Notes: a model not told the origin generated them from the letters alone. 64,000 nt of DNA from an uncultured Prevotellaceae bacterium (GCA_900318915.1 ONMI01000003.1:37021-101020); one strand, 5' to 3'. Positions 25,000-35,065 are shown, counted from the first letter of the stretch. Made by a program: numbers and translations.

Positions 25000-27900
25000 A
25001 TGGTTAAAAAATTAATTATGTTTTTCGCATGCCTGTTCCTGTCAACAGGACTGGCATTAGCCCAGATGGCCGTCAAGGGAACGGTCGTCTCTGAGGACGA
25101 CGGCGAGCCCGTTGTGGGTGCTACGATTTTGGTCGTGGGCACACAGACGGGCACGGTCACAGACATAGACGGCAAGTTCAGCCTCACTATGCCGAGTGGA
25201 AAAAGTGTTCTCCGCATTTCGTATGTCGGTATGGAACCCCTTGAGGTGAGTGCACGGCCCAATATGCGGATTGTGCTCACCAGCGACCAGAAAGCCCTCG
25301 ACGAAGTGATTGTGGTGGCCTTCGGTACGCAGAAGAAGTCATCGTTCACGGGTTCGGCCGCCGTGGTGAATGCAGAAGAGCTGAGTCAGAAAATCACCAC
25401 CAACGTGGCCGACGCGCTCGTGGGTTCCGTTCCGGGCCTCCAGATTCGTGGCTCGAGCGGACAGCCGGGTGCCGCGCAGGGTAATATCCACATCCGTGGT
25501 ATCGCCTCCATGTATGCCGACACTGAGCCCCTCGTCATTGTCGACGGTGCCCCCTACAGCGGCAGTCTGTCGAACATCCCGCAAGATGATATCGAGAGCA
25601 TCACCGTGCTGAAAGACGCCGCCTCGGCCGCCCTTTACGGTGCCCGTGGTGCCGCCGGTGTCATCCTCATCACCACCAAGAAGGGAAAGTCGACCGACGC
25701 CATCGTCAATGTCGACATGAAGTGGGGCGCCAACAGCCGCGCCGTGCAGGATTATGAGACCATCACCGACCCGGCACAGTTTATGGAGGTCTACTACAAG
25801 CAGTTCTACAACTATGCCGTTGACAACGGACTGAGCAATGCTGCCGCCAACAAGTGGGTGAACGACCGCATCATCACCGGACAGTCATGGGGCCTGCAGT
25901 ACAATCCCTTCACAATTCCCGAAGGACAGTATCTCATCGGCCTTGACGGCAAGCTCAATCCCAATGCCACACTGGGACGCGCCTATACCTACGGCGGTGA
26001 GACCTATTACATGCTGCCCGACGACTGGCAGGATGCCGCCTACCACGACGGATTCCGCCAGGAGTACAATGTCAACGTGAGTGGAGGCGGTACCAAGAGC
26101 AGCTTCTATGCCTCGGCCAGCTACCTCAATGAAGACGGTATCATCGACAACTCCAACTACGAGCGCTTCTCCGGTCGACTCAAGGCCGACCTGCAGGCGC
26201 GCGAGTGGCTCCGTATCGGTGCCAATGTGGGCTTCGTGCACAGCAACATGGAAGAGAACCCTAACTTCTCGGTCAGCTCGCTGGGCTCCAACAATATGGC
26301 CTACTACACCTCGATGATTGCCCCGATTTACCCGCTCTACGTGCGCACCCTCGATGCCAACGGCAACCCGATCATCCGCACCGACAGCTACGGGCACAAA
26401 CAGTACGACTATGGTGTGCCCGCCACCAACTTCCCCGGCAACGGTACACGTCTCTTCTTGGCCACCGGTAACCCCATCGGCGCCAACAAGTACAATGTGG
26501 CCGAAACCATCGGCAACTCATTCTCCGGTGCCTTCACCGTCGATATCGATATCACCAAATGGCTGAAGTTCAACTCCAACAACAACATCAATATCGGACA
26601 GAGCAACGGAAGTGTCTACGGCAACCCCTTCTACGGACCCTCTGCCTCGGAGAACGGAAACATACAGAAAACCTCCACCAACTCCATGCGGCAGAACTAT
26701 GTGCAGACACTCAACTTCCACCAGCTCTTTGGCAAGCACGATGTGCAGGTGATGCTCGGACACGAGTGGTACAAAATCACCACCAAGTATCTCAATGCAT
26801 TGGCCAACAAGGGCTTCTCGCCCGAGATACCCGAAATCAACGCCTTCAGCAACCGCTATGACTCCAACAGCTACACCTCGGAGTACAACGTGGAAGGATG
26901 GTTCGGCAATGCGCTCTACAACTACGACCAGAAATACTTCGGCTCTCTCTCGTACCGCCGCGATGCTTCCAGCCGGTTCCATCCCGACCACCGCTGGGGC
27001 GATTTCTGGAGCGTAGGCGGCGCCTGGATTATCTCGCAGGAAGCCTTCATGGAGAATACCCGCACATGGCTCGACCAACTCAAGCTCAAAGCCTCTATCG
27101 GTCAGCAGGGTAACGACGGTATCGGCAACTGGGCCTACACCGACCTCTACTCGCTCTCAAAGGGCGACAGCGGCATGCTGCCCTCCTTCTCGCGCCTCGG
27201 CAACGAGGACATCACCTGGGAGACAACCACCAACTTCAACGTGGGTGTGGAGTGGAGCATGTGGAAGGGACGCTTCACCGGCAACCTCGACTTCTACACC
27301 AAGAAGGTGGCCGACCAGCTCTTCTGGCTCTCCATTCCCGAGAGCTTCGGTACCCGCGGCTACTACGGCAACCTGGGCGACATCCGCAACACCGGTGTCG
27401 AACTCGTGGTGAGCGGCGACGTGGTACGCACCAAGAATATCGTGTGGAACATCACCGCCAACCTCTCGCACAATACCACCAAGATACTGAAGCTGCCCGA
27501 GACCAAGACCAAGGTGAACGGTGGCTTCCGCGAGAGCGACTCCGGCAGCAACTCCTCCATGTGGTACGAGGAGGGCGAGCCCCTCTACAACATGATGCTT
27601 CCCGAGTTTGCCGGTGTCGATGAGAACGGTCGCGCACTCTACTGGATGGATACCGACCTTATCGAGGTCGACGACCAGGGCAAAGAGACCATGAACACTG
27701 CCAAACCCGGTAAGAAACACTCTGAAACCACCACCGACTGGAACATGGCCTCCTACTATGCACAGGGCACCATGCTTCCCGACATCACCGGCGGCTTCTC
27801 CACCACACTCAAGCTCTACGACTTCGACCTGAGCGCCACCTTCGACTATCAGATAGGAGGCAAGCTCTACGACAACCGCTATATGAGCCTGATGACCAAT

Positions 27901-28275
27901 GTGGCCACCTCCGGCAACGGACAGACCTACCACAAAGACGTGATGAAGTCGTGGACGGCCGAAAACCCCAACAGCGACATCCCGCGCTGGCAGTACTACG
28001 ACTCCTTCACCGCATCGCGGTCCACAAGGTTCCTCACCAATGCCTCCTACCTCAACTTCCAGAGCTTCACCGTGGGCTACACACTGCCCAAGCGGCTCAC
28101 CCAGACCCTCAAGCTGAGCAAGGTGCGCATCTACTGCCAGGGAGAGAACATCTACTTCTGGAGCAAGCGCCAGGGACTCGACCCGCGCTACTCTTTCGCC
28201 GGCACCAACTCTGGTGGCGTGAATGCCTACTCACCGGCCCGTACCATCATGGGCGGAATCCAGGTGTCGTTCTAA
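25000..28275 (+). CDS. SusC-family TonB-dependent outer membrane receptor
   Basis: 1091 residues. Signal peptide (ending LALAQ), CarboxypepD_reg domain (about 24-105: VKGTVVSEDDGEPVVGAT, GKFSLTMP), then the SusC signature (LDEVIVVAFGTQKKSSFTGS), the plug with VPGLQIRGSSGQPGA, IHIRGIAS and SITVLKDAASAALYGARGA, and a 22-strand barrel to a C-terminal Phe (GGIQVSF). Imports an oligosaccharide or peptide captured by the partner SusD lipoprotein, powered by TonB. It is first in a three-gene operon; no glycosidase or sensor gene adjoins, so the substrate is unknown. Confidence 0.93.
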   Translation: MVKKLIMFFACLFLSTGLALAQMAVKGTVVSEDDGEPVVGATILVVGTQTGTVTDIDGKFSLTMPSGKSVLRISYVGMEPLEVSARPNMRIVLTSDQKALDEVIVVAFGTQKKSSFTGSAAVVNAEELSQKITTNVADALVGSVPGLQIRGSSGQPGAAQGNIHIRGIASMYADTEPLVIVDGAPYSGSLSNIPQDDIESITVLKDAASAALYGARGAAGVILITTKKGKSTDAIVNVDMKWGANSRAVQDYETITDPAQFMEVYYKQFYNYAVDNGLSNAAANKWVNDRIITGQSWGLQYNPFTIPEGQYLIGLDGKLNPNATLGRAYTYGGETYYMLPDDWQDAAYHDGFRQEYNVNVSGGGTKSSFYASASYLNEDGIIDNSNYERFSGRLKADLQAREWLRIGANVGFVHSNMEENPNFSVSSLGSNNMAYYTSMIAPIYPLYVRTLDANGNPIIRTDSYGHKQYDYGVPATNFPGNGTRLFLATGNPIGANKYNVAETIGNSFSGAFTVDIDITKWLKFNSNNNINIGQSNGSVYGNPFYGPSASENGNIQKTSTNSMRQNYVQTLNFHQLFGKHDVQVMLGHEWYKITTKYLNALANKGFSPEIPEINAFSNRYDSNSYTSEYNVEGWFGNALYNYDQKYFGSLSYRRDASSRFHPDHRWGDFWSVGGAWIISQEAFMENTRTWLDQLKLKASIGQQGNDGIGNWAYTDLYSLSKGDSGMLPSFSRLGNEDITWETTTNFNVGVEWSMWKGRFTGNLDFYTKKVADQLFWLSIPESFGTRGYYGNLGDIRNTGVELVVSGDVVRTKNIVWNITANLSHNTTKILKLPETKTKVNGGFRESDSGSNSSMWYEEGEPLYNMMLPEFAGVDENGRALYWMDTDLIEVDDQGKETMNTAKPGKKHSETTTDWNMASYYAQGTMLPDITGGFSTTLKLYDFDLSATFDYQIGGKLYDNRYMSLMTNVATSGNGQTYHKDVMKSWTAENPNSDIPRWQYYDSFTASRSTRFLTNASYLNFQSFTVGYTLPKRLTQTLKLSKVRIYCQGENIYFWSKRQGLDPRYSFAGTNSGGVNAYSPARTIMGGIQVSF

Positions 28276-28307
28276 CTATTCAACTAATTTAATTGGGAAA
28301 TAACATT

Positions 28308-29999
28308 ATGAAAAAGATATTTTCTACAATGATGGTTGCTGCCTTGGTGTCGGCATCGTTCACAAGCTGCATCGAGGAGATTGACCCCCAGACCAGTACG
28401 GTGACAGAACAGCAGGCCAAGGACGCACCCGGTGCCTTCGACAATTTCGTGGCCAACCTCACGGGCAACCTCTCCGGCCAGTTCATCTATGGCGGCGATT
28501 CACATTATGTCTTCGACTTCGGCTACCCCGCTTTCTTCCTTGTGCGTGATGTGATGGGGCAGGACATCGTGCCCGTGGGAACCAACAACTGGTTCGACAC
28601 ATGGTATCAGGACTTCAACTACCTGAGCCCCAACTATGCCCGCACCCAGTTCCCCTGGACCCTCTACTTCGGATGGATAAAAGACTGCAACATCGTGCTC
28701 AACCAGGCAGGGGCCGTCGACTATGCCGCACCTGTCGAGGGACGTGAGGTGGGAGCCGGCATCGCCTATACCCTCCGCGCCATGTACTATTTCGACATGG
28801 CCCGCATGTATGCCGCCGAGACCTATCTCTCCAACAAAAACGCGCTCACGGTGCCCAAGGTGACCGAGGCCACCACCATCGAGGAGGTGCAGCACAACCC
28901 GCGCATGACGTGGGAAGAGGCTTTCGACTTCATGCTGGCCGACCTTGATGCCGCTGAGAAACTGCTGGCCGACTACCAGCGCGCCGATGTCTACACACCC
29001 GATGTGAGCGTGGTCTACGGTCTGAAGGCCCGTGTATATCTGGAGCGCCAAGACTGGGCCAACGCCGAGAAATATGCCAAGATGGCACAGGAAGGCTACC
29101 GCATGATGACACAGGAGGAGTTCCTGAGCCGCGACTACGGCTTCAACTCGCCCAACGACTCCTGGATGTTCGGCATCACCTTCAAGGCTACCGACCCCAA
29201 CATCGTGGAGAACGACGGCGACTCGTCGTGGGGCAGCGTGATGATGCTGGAGAACGGCTTCGACTGCGGATATGCCGCCAACTATGGTGGACCGAACGTC
29301 ATCGACCGCCATCTCTATGAGACCATTCCCGCTTCCGACTACCGCAAGATGTGCTGGGTGGACTTCGAACTCGAAGACCTCATCGACCCCGATGCAGAGG
29401 ACATTCCCTCCGACCTGCTCAATGCGCTGAGCGCCTATAGCGACTATCCCGAGCGTATCTATGCCGCCGGTGTCGACAACGCCAGCTACGGCCTGGGCGG
29501 ACTCTCCGTCAAGTTCCGCAATGCTGCTGGAAAAGCGAATGTGAAGTATGATGCATGGGTGGTGGCTGTGCCCCTGATGCGTGTGGAGGAGATGATGCTC
29601 ATCGAGGCCGAGGCCGCCGGTATGCAGAGCGAGGCCAAGGGCATCGAGCTGCTCACCAAGTTCGCCAAGGCCCGTGATCCTTACTATACCTACGGCACCC
29701 ACCGCGACGCTTACTACAACACCAGCACGTCGCAGTTCCAGAACGAGGTGTGGTGGCAGCGCAGGGTTGAGCTCTGGGGCGAGGGCTTTGCCACCTTCGA
29801 CATCAAGCGTCTCAACAAGGGCGTCATCCGCTCGTATCCCGGCACCAACCATATCGAGGGCTCCCGCTTCAACGTGAACACCGTGCCCAACTGGATGGTG
29901 TGGTGCTTCGTGAACACCGAGGCGCAGTACAACGAGTCGCTCGTGAAGAATCCCGACCCCGTGCGTCCGGCCGGTGACTCTGACGAATTCGCCTGGTAA
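28308..29999 (+). CDS. SusD/RagB-family nutrient-binding lipoprotein
   Basis: 563 residues from the ATG at 28308 (MKKIFSTMMVAALVS), 32 nt after the SusC stop. Lipobox ending FTSC, then IEEIDP. TPR-like helices typical of SusD are seen (GIAYTLRAMYYFDMARMYAAETYL, VYGLKARVYLERQDWANAEKYAKMA) and the C-terminal RagB part (MRVEEMMLIEAEAA, VWWQRRVELWGEG). Forms the lid on the SusC barrel at the cell surface. Confidence 0.92.
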   Translation: MKKIFSTMMVAALVSASFTSCIEEIDPQTSTVTEQQAKDAPGAFDNFVANLTGNLSGQFIYGGDSHYVFDFGYPAFFLVRDVMGQDIVPVGTNNWFDTWYQDFNYLSPNYARTQFPWTLYFGWIKDCNIVLNQAGAVDYAAPVEGREVGAGIAYTLRAMYYFDMARMYAAETYLSNKNALTVPKVTEATTIEEVQHNPRMTWEEAFDFMLADLDAAEKLLADYQRADVYTPDVSVVYGLKARVYLERQDWANAEKYAKMAQEGYRMMTQEEFLSRDYGFNSPNDSWMFGITFKATDPNIVENDGDSSWGSVMMLENGFDCGYAANYGGPNVIDRHLYETIPASDYRKMCWVDFELEDLIDPDAEDIPSDLLNALSAYSDYPERIYAAGVDNASYGLGGLSVKFRNAAGKANVKYDAWVVAVPLMRVEEMMLIEAEAAGMQSEAKGIELLTKFAKARDPYYTYGTHRDAYYNTSTSQFQNEVWWQRRVELWGEGFATFDIKRLNKGVIRSYPGTNHIEGSRFNVNTVPNWMVWCFVNTEAQYNESLVKNPDPVRPAGDSDEFAW

Positions 30000-30049
30000 G
30001 CCATGTGAGTTATGCTGCAAATAGGTAATTCATTTAAAAATACAGAAAG

Positions 30050-31771
30050 ATGAAAAAATATATAGTAAATTTCTTTGTCGCATTGATGGCTGTCGTGGCA
30101 TTCACAGCCTGCTCCGACGACGATGACTACCAGTGGGCCACCGTGTCGGGCAACCAGGTGTACTTCAGCAACCAGCTGCCTGCCAGCTACTCCATCTCCA
30201 AAAGCGCCAATTCCATCACGGTGCCCCTCAACCGCGTGAAGACCGACGAGGCCATCACCGTGAACCTGTCGCACACCGACAAGACGGGATTCTTCAAGGT
30301 GCCCGCCAGCGTGAGCTTCGCACAGGGCGAGGCTGTGGCCAATATCACCATCAGTTATGACCCTGAGGCTGTGGCTTATGACGAGAGCCACAAAGACACG
30401 CTCACCATTGCAAGCGCCGACTATACCACCATCTACGGTGCCTCTTCCTACTCCTTCTCGGCCATGATGCCGTCGCCCTACAAACTGCTGGGCAACGGTA
30501 CGCTCAGCGACGGGTTCTTCGGATTCACCACAACTGTGCAAATCTATCAGAACACGGAGCAGACCAACACCTTCCGCATTTTCAGTGCCTATGACCCGGT
30601 CGATGACGGCAACCAGGACGAGTATCTGCAGTTCACCATCCTCAAACCGGGCATGACGGTGGGCTCACAGACCGTCACTATGGAGAACCTCGTCTACTAC
30701 GACGACTACAACACCGGCTACCATCATCCTACCTATGACGCCGATGTGCTCGTGTGCCATCCCGCCGGATTCAAGAGCACCAGTGCCGAGTCGGCATGGG
30801 TCATGAACCGAGTGGTGGAGTTTCAGGCCGATGGTGTGCCGGGCGAGGTGCGTCTGGCTCCCTTCTACTACATGGACGGAGTGGGCGGATGGAACTATAC
30901 TGCCAACGACGGTATCATAACCATCGTCTTCCCGGGATTCGAGAAGAAAGACTATACTGTCGAGGCGGAGTATCTGGGACGCCTCACCAACAACAACGAG
31001 GAGGACTTCGCACAGACCTTTATCACCATGGGCGAGGACCTCGAGTCGGTGCGCTATGCCGTGACCGATGGCGATGTCGATGCGCTTTATGACGGTATCG
31101 TAGACGGCTCCGCCGAGTTTGGAGAGGTGACCAAGTCGCAGGCTGTCAACTGGCCGCTCGAGGATTCAGGCACCTACTACTTCGTGGCCGTGGGCTTCGC
31201 CGGCGGTGAGGCCGTGTCAGATGCGGTCACCACCATCCGCTTCAAGTCGAGCCATGAGTTCGCACCCAAGTTCGACCCCGTAGGTACCGGCACCTTCACC
31301 TATAGTCTGTACTTCGAGGGCGATGACCCCGGACTCACCATCAGCAAGAGCAGTGCCGACAACACGTACCGCATCTCCCACTGGGGCTATGACGTGAATT
31401 TCGACTTCACATGGGATCCCGCCACCAACAAGTGCCAGGTCTCGGAGCAGTTCACAGGCGATGTCCACGACACCTATGGCGATGTGTTCGTGTCGGATGT
31501 GCCCAGCTATGACGACGAGGCCACCTACGATGAATACCCCTGCTATTATGACCCGGCCACCAAGACATTCACCTTCAATCTTGTCTATTATGTGAGTGCC
31601 GGATACTTCGACATCGGCCCCGAGACCTTCACCGTGGAGTGGAACGAAGATGCCGCCGCTCCCGCCAAGGTGGTGAGAAAGCAGCTCTCCACGCTGAAAA
31701 ACCTCACACCCAGGAAAATGGGCAGCAACAAGGGTAAAGTAAACTTCACCAGGGAGAAGAAACAGTTCTGA
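30050..31771 (+). CDS. Surface lipoprotein, Calx-beta-like N-terminus, third gene of SusCD locus 1
   Basis: 573 residues. Lipobox FTAC followed by SDDDD, an acidic surface-export signal. Residues about 30-135 look like a Calx-beta/DUF1735-type immunoglobulin fold (VYFSNQLPASYSISKSANSITVPLNR, KVPASVSFAQGEA). The rest is beta-rich, Tyr/Asp-rich, with no catalytic motif. By position it is analogous to SusE/SusF-type glycan-binding lipoproteins: it probably adds substrate-binding capacity for the SusC/SusD pair. 50 nt after the SusD gene; followed by a terminator. Confidence 0.65.
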   Translation: MKKYIVNFFVALMAVVAFTACSDDDDYQWATVSGNQVYFSNQLPASYSISKSANSITVPLNRVKTDEAITVNLSHTDKTGFFKVPASVSFAQGEAVANITISYDPEAVAYDESHKDTLTIASADYTTIYGASSYSFSAMMPSPYKLLGNGTLSDGFFGFTTTVQIYQNTEQTNTFRIFSAYDPVDDGNQDEYLQFTILKPGMTVGSQTVTMENLVYYDDYNTGYHHPTYDADVLVCHPAGFKSTSAESAWVMNRVVEFQADGVPGEVRLAPFYYMDGVGGWNYTANDGIITIVFPGFEKKDYTVEAEYLGRLTNNNEEDFAQTFITMGEDLESVRYAVTDGDVDALYDGIVDGSAEFGEVTKSQAVNWPLEDSGTYYFVAVGFAGGEAVSDAVTTIRFKSSHEFAPKFDPVGTGTFTYSLYFEGDDPGLTISKSSADNTYRISHWGYDVNFDFTWDPATNKCQVSEQFTGDVHDTYGDVFVSDVPSYDDEATYDEYPCYYDPATKTFTFNLVYYVSAGYFDIGPETFTVEWNEDAAAPAKVVRKQLSTLKNLTPRKMGSNKGKVNFTREKKQF

Positions 31772-31791
31772 CACTTCTCCTACAGCTGAAA

Positions 31792-31822
31792 GAAGCGGGT
31801 TCAGACCATCTGGACCCGCTTC
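31792..31822 (+). terminator. Terminator of SusCD operon 1
   Basis: 13-bp stem gaagcgggttcag / ctggacccgcttc with one G-U pair and 5-nt loop, 20 nt after the last stop, followed by ttcgttgtt. Confidence 0.85.
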
Positions 31823-31931
31823 TTCGTTGTTCGCCCGCCCGCTGCCAATACGCTGCTTTGAAGTATATCAAGGATTTCCTCCTTTTTTATATTTTTTTTT
31901 CAAAGATAGGGTGATATCCATGCTTTTTTCG

Positions 31932-31939
31932 TATCTTTG
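31932..31939 (+). promoter_or_regulatory. -7 promoter element of the purH(IMPCH)-mre operon
   Basis: TATCTTTG matches the -7 consensus exactly and ends 27 nt before the ATG at 31967. The -33 box is not obvious. Confidence 0.55.
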
Positions 31940-31966
31940 CATCCCTAAAACATACCCGAAAGTAAA

Positions 31967-32563
31967 ATGGCTGAAAAAAAGATACAAACCGCACTCATCT
32001 CCGTCTTCCATAAAGACGGACTCGAGCAGATTATCGCAAAACTGCATGCCGACGGCGTAAGACTCCTCTCGACCGGCGGAACACAGAAGTTTATTGAGCA
32101 ACTGGGCTATCCCTGCGACACCGTGGAGAGCCTCACCACCTATCCCTCCATCCTGGGCGGACGCGTCAAGACACTGCATCCCAAAGTGTTCGGCGGCATC
32201 CTCGCACGCCGCGACAATGAGGGTGATGTGCAGCAGATGGCACAGTATGAGATTCCCTCCATCGACCTCGTCGTGGTCGACCTCTATCCCTTCGAGGACA
32301 CCGTGGCCGCCGGCGCCTCCGACGCCGACATCATCGAGAAAATCGACATAGGCGGCATCTCCCTCATCAGAGCTGGTGCCAAGAACTTCAACGATGTGGC
32401 CATCGTGGCCAGCAAGGCCGAATATCCCCTCCTCCAGGAGATTCTCGACCGCCGCGGTGCCTGCACCTCGCTCGAGGAACGCCGTCTGCTCGCCGAGCGC
32501 GCCTTCGCCGTGACGAGCCACTACGACACTGCCATCCATGCCTGGTTCGCCTCCAAGAAATAG
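31967..32563 (+). CDS. IMP cyclohydrolase (PurH N-terminal domain as a separate protein)
   Basis: 198 residues that align only with the N-terminal MGS-like IMP cyclohydrolase domain of bifunctional PurH: ALISVFHKDGLEQI, LLSTGGTQKFIEQL, the GGRVKTLHPKVFGGIL signature, VVVDLYPFE and KIDIGGISLIRAGAKN. It ends with an intact stop, and mreB starts 30 nt later, so the roughly 300-residue AICAR transformylase domain is absent rather than frameshifted. It should close FAICAR to IMP in purine synthesis; the transformylase must be encoded elsewhere. Likely cotranscribed with mreB. Confidence 0.88.
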   Translation: MAEKKIQTALISVFHKDGLEQIIAKLHADGVRLLSTGGTQKFIEQLGYPCDTVESLTTYPSILGGRVKTLHPKVFGGILARRDNEGDVQQMAQYEIPSIDLVVVDLYPFEDTVAAGASDADIIEKIDIGGISLIRAGAKNFNDVAIVASKAEYPLLQEILDRRGACTSLEERRLLAERAFAVTSHYDTAIHAWFASKK

Positions 32564-32593
32564 TCACAACACAATATAGACAAGAAGATTTTT

Positions 32594-33622
32594 ATGGGAT
32601 TCTTTTCCTTTTCTCAGGATATCGCAATGGACCTGGGCACCGCCAATACCATCATCATCAGCGATGACAAGATAGTGGTGGACGAGCCTTCGGTCGTGGC
32701 ACTCGACCGGCGCACCGACAAGGTGCTCGCCGTGGGCGAGAAAGCCAAACTGATGTACGAGAAGACGCACGACAACATCAAGACCATACGTCCCCTCCGC
32801 GACGGCGTGATTGCCGACTTCACCGCCTGCGAGCAGATGATGCGCGGACTCATCAAGATGGTGCACTCCGGCAACCGTTTCTTCTCACCCCAGCTGCACA
32901 TGGTGATAGGCGTGCCCTCCGGCTCTACCGAGGTGGAACTGCGCGCCGTGCGCGACTCGGCCGAACATGCCGACGGACGCGATGTGTATCTCATCTTCGA
33001 GCCCATGGCGGCCGCCATCGGTATCGGTATCGATGTGGAGGCCCCTGAGGGCAACATGATTGTCGATATAGGCGGCGGTACCACTGAGATTGCCGTCATT
33101 TCACTGGGTGGTATTGTGTCGAACAACTCCATCCGCACCGCCGGCGACGACCTCACCGCCGACATCCAGGACTATATGAGCCGCCAGCACAACCTGCGCG
33201 TGGGTGAGCGCATGGCAGAGCGCATAAAGATACATGTAGGCTCCGCACTCACCGACCTCGGCGACGAGGCACCCGAAGACTATGTGGTGCACGGACCCAA
33301 CCGCATCACCGCACTGCCCATGGCCGTGCCCGTGTGCTACCAGGAGATTGCCCACTGCATCGACAAGACCGTGGCCAAGATAGAGAACGCCGTGCTCGCC
33401 GCACTCGAGAAGACACCCCCTGAGCTCTACGCCGATATCGTGCAGAACGGTATCTACCTCACCGGAGGCGGCGCACTGCTACGCGGACTCGACAAGCGCC
33501 TGTACGACAAGATTCAGATACCGTTCCACATCGCCGACGACCCGCTCCACAGCGTGGCACGCGGTGCCGGAATAGCACTCAAGAATCCCAACCGCGACAA
33601 CCTTCCCTTCCTTATGAGATAA
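32594..33622 (+). CDS. mreB: Rod shape-determining protein MreB
   Basis: 342 residues, actin-fold ATPase that polymerises under the membrane and guides side-wall peptidoglycan synthesis. Seen: DLGTANTIII (phosphate 1), VVDEPSVVALD, VIGVPSGSTEVE, FEPMAAAIGIGIDV, DIGGGTTEIAVISLGG (phosphate 2) and LTGGGALLRGLD (adenosine motif). Usual length. Followed by mreC after 7 nt. Confidence 0.96.
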   Translation: MGFFSFSQDIAMDLGTANTIIISDDKIVVDEPSVVALDRRTDKVLAVGEKAKLMYEKTHDNIKTIRPLRDGVIADFTACEQMMRGLIKMVHSGNRFFSPQLHMVIGVPSGSTEVELRAVRDSAEHADGRDVYLIFEPMAAAIGIGIDVEAPEGNMIVDIGGGTTEIAVISLGGIVSNNSIRTAGDDLTADIQDYMSRQHNLRVGERMAERIKIHVGSALTDLGDEAPEDYVVHGPNRITALPMAVPVCYQEIAHCIDKTVAKIENAVLAALEKTPPELYADIVQNGIYLTGGGALLRGLDKRLYDKIQIPFHIADDPLHSVARGAGIALKNPNRDNLPFLMR

Positions 33623-33629
33623 AGGCCCC

Positions 33630-34502
33630 ATGCGCAACCTCATCGAGTTTCTCACCAAAAACAATTACTGGTTTGTCTTCGTGGTGCTCGAGGTGGTGAG
33701 CCTGGTCTTGCTGTTCCGATTCAACAGCTATCAGGGGAGCGTGTGGTTCTCCTCGGCCAATTACCTCACCGGCAAAGCCTACGAGATTGACTCGTGGGCT
33801 GCGTCGTTTCTCACCCAAGCCTCGCTCAACGAGCAGCTCACACAGCGCAACGTGCAGCTCGAGCATCGTGTGGAGCAGCTCCAGCAGGAACTGCGCGCCG
33901 AGCGCATGTCGCACGACTCCCTCTACATGAAAAGAGGGCAGATGAGGCTCTTGGGCGACTTCAACCCCATCTATGCCAAAGTGATTGGCAACAGTGTGAA
34001 CCGGCCGCTCAACTTCATCACCATCGACAAGGGCTCGGCCGACGGCGTGCGCGAGGACATGGGCGTGGCCTGCGGAAACGGTGTGGTGGGCGTGGTGTTC
34101 ATGACGTCGAAGCACTACTCGGTGGTGCTGCCGGCACTCAACTCCAAGTCGAACATCAGCTGTGCTATCGCAGGTAGGGGTTACTTCGGCTATCTGCACT
34201 GGTCGGGCGGCTCACCCCGCATCGCCTATGTCGACGATATCCCGCGACATGCCAAGTTCGAGGTGGGCGACACTATCGTGACCAGTGGCTACTCGGCTGT
34301 CTTCCCGCCGGGCATCCTTGTGGGAAAGGTCACCAAGTTTGAGAACTCTGACGACGGACTATCCTACCGGCTGAGGGTGCTGCTCTCTACCGATTTCGCC
34401 AATCTGCGCGATGTCTGTGTCATCGACGACAAGGCGGTGCGCGAGCGGCTCGACCTGCTGCGGCAGGCCAACGACTCGATACAGCCCCGTAAAAACGATT
34501 GA
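33630..34502 (+). CDS. mreC: Rod shape-determining protein MreC
   Basis: 290 residues: one N-terminal transmembrane helix (about 12-32), a coiled coil (about 65-100, EQLTQRNVQLEHRVEQLQQELRA; only part quoted), then the double beta-barrel periplasmic domain (AKVIGNSVNRPLNFITIDKG, VVGVVFMTSKHYSVVLPALN). Scaffolds the elongasome in the periplasm. Confidence 0.93.
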   Translation: MRNLIEFLTKNNYWFVFVVLEVVSLVLLFRFNSYQGSVWFSSANYLTGKAYEIDSWAASFLTQASLNEQLTQRNVQLEHRVEQLQQELRAERMSHDSLYMKRGQMRLLGDFNPIYAKVIGNSVNRPLNFITIDKGSADGVREDMGVACGNGVVGVVFMTSKHYSVVLPALNSKSNISCAIAGRGYFGYLHWSGGSPRIAYVDDIPRHAKFEVGDTIVTSGYSAVFPPGILVGKVTKFENSDDGLSYRLRVLLSTDFANLRDVCVIDDKAVRERLDLLRQANDSIQPRKND

Positions 34503-34506
34503 ATCC

Positions 34507-35004
34507 ATGTACCGCGAACAGATACGTCTCTTCCTTATCTTCATCGTGCTGGCAGTGCTACAGGTGCTCATTGCCAACCATATCCACCTGTTCCACTTCG
34601 CCACACCGCTGCTCTATGTGTATCTGCCGCTCGTCATGCGGAGAGGAGCGCTGCGGTGGGCCATGCTGTTGTGGGCCTTCTCCATGGGCCTGCTCATGGA
34701 CACCTTCAACAACACACCGGGTGTGGCATCGGGTTCTATGACCCTTGTGGCCCTGCTCCAGCCTTATATCCTGGAGCGCATGCTGGTGAGGGAAGGGGAG
34801 GAGGACCTCATACCCTCGGTGGTGACGATGGGGCAGAAACAGTTCGCCTACTACACCATCACCTTCACCGCGCTCTACTGCGTGGTGTTCTATACACTCG
34901 AGCTCTTCAGCTTTTTCAATTTCTGGGTGTGGGCAGGCTGCGTGCTGGGCAGTACGGCCATCACGTCGGCGCTCATACTGGCTGTGGAGAGCGTGAGAAG
35001 GTAA
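34507..35004 (+). CDS. mreD: Rod shape-determining protein MreD
   Basis: 165 residues from the ATG at 34507 (MYREQIRLFLIF), 4 nt after the mreC stop. Five or six hydrophobic helices, with SMGLLMDTFNNTPG in a loop. Poorly conserved family, but the position between mreC and the PBP2 gene makes the assignment firm. Integral membrane part of the elongasome. Confidence 0.85.
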   Translation: MYREQIRLFLIFIVLAVLQVLIANHIHLFHFATPLLYVYLPLVMRRGALRWAMLLWAFSMGLLMDTFNNTPGVASGSMTLVALLQPYILERMLVREGEEDLIPSVVTMGQKQFAYYTITFTALYCVVFYTLELFSFFNFWVWAGCVLGSTAITSALILAVESVRR

Positions 35005-35065
35005 AAAGACTGAACAGAATACTGCAGCCTGCTTGTTTGAACAACGGTTTGAACCTATATAGGAA

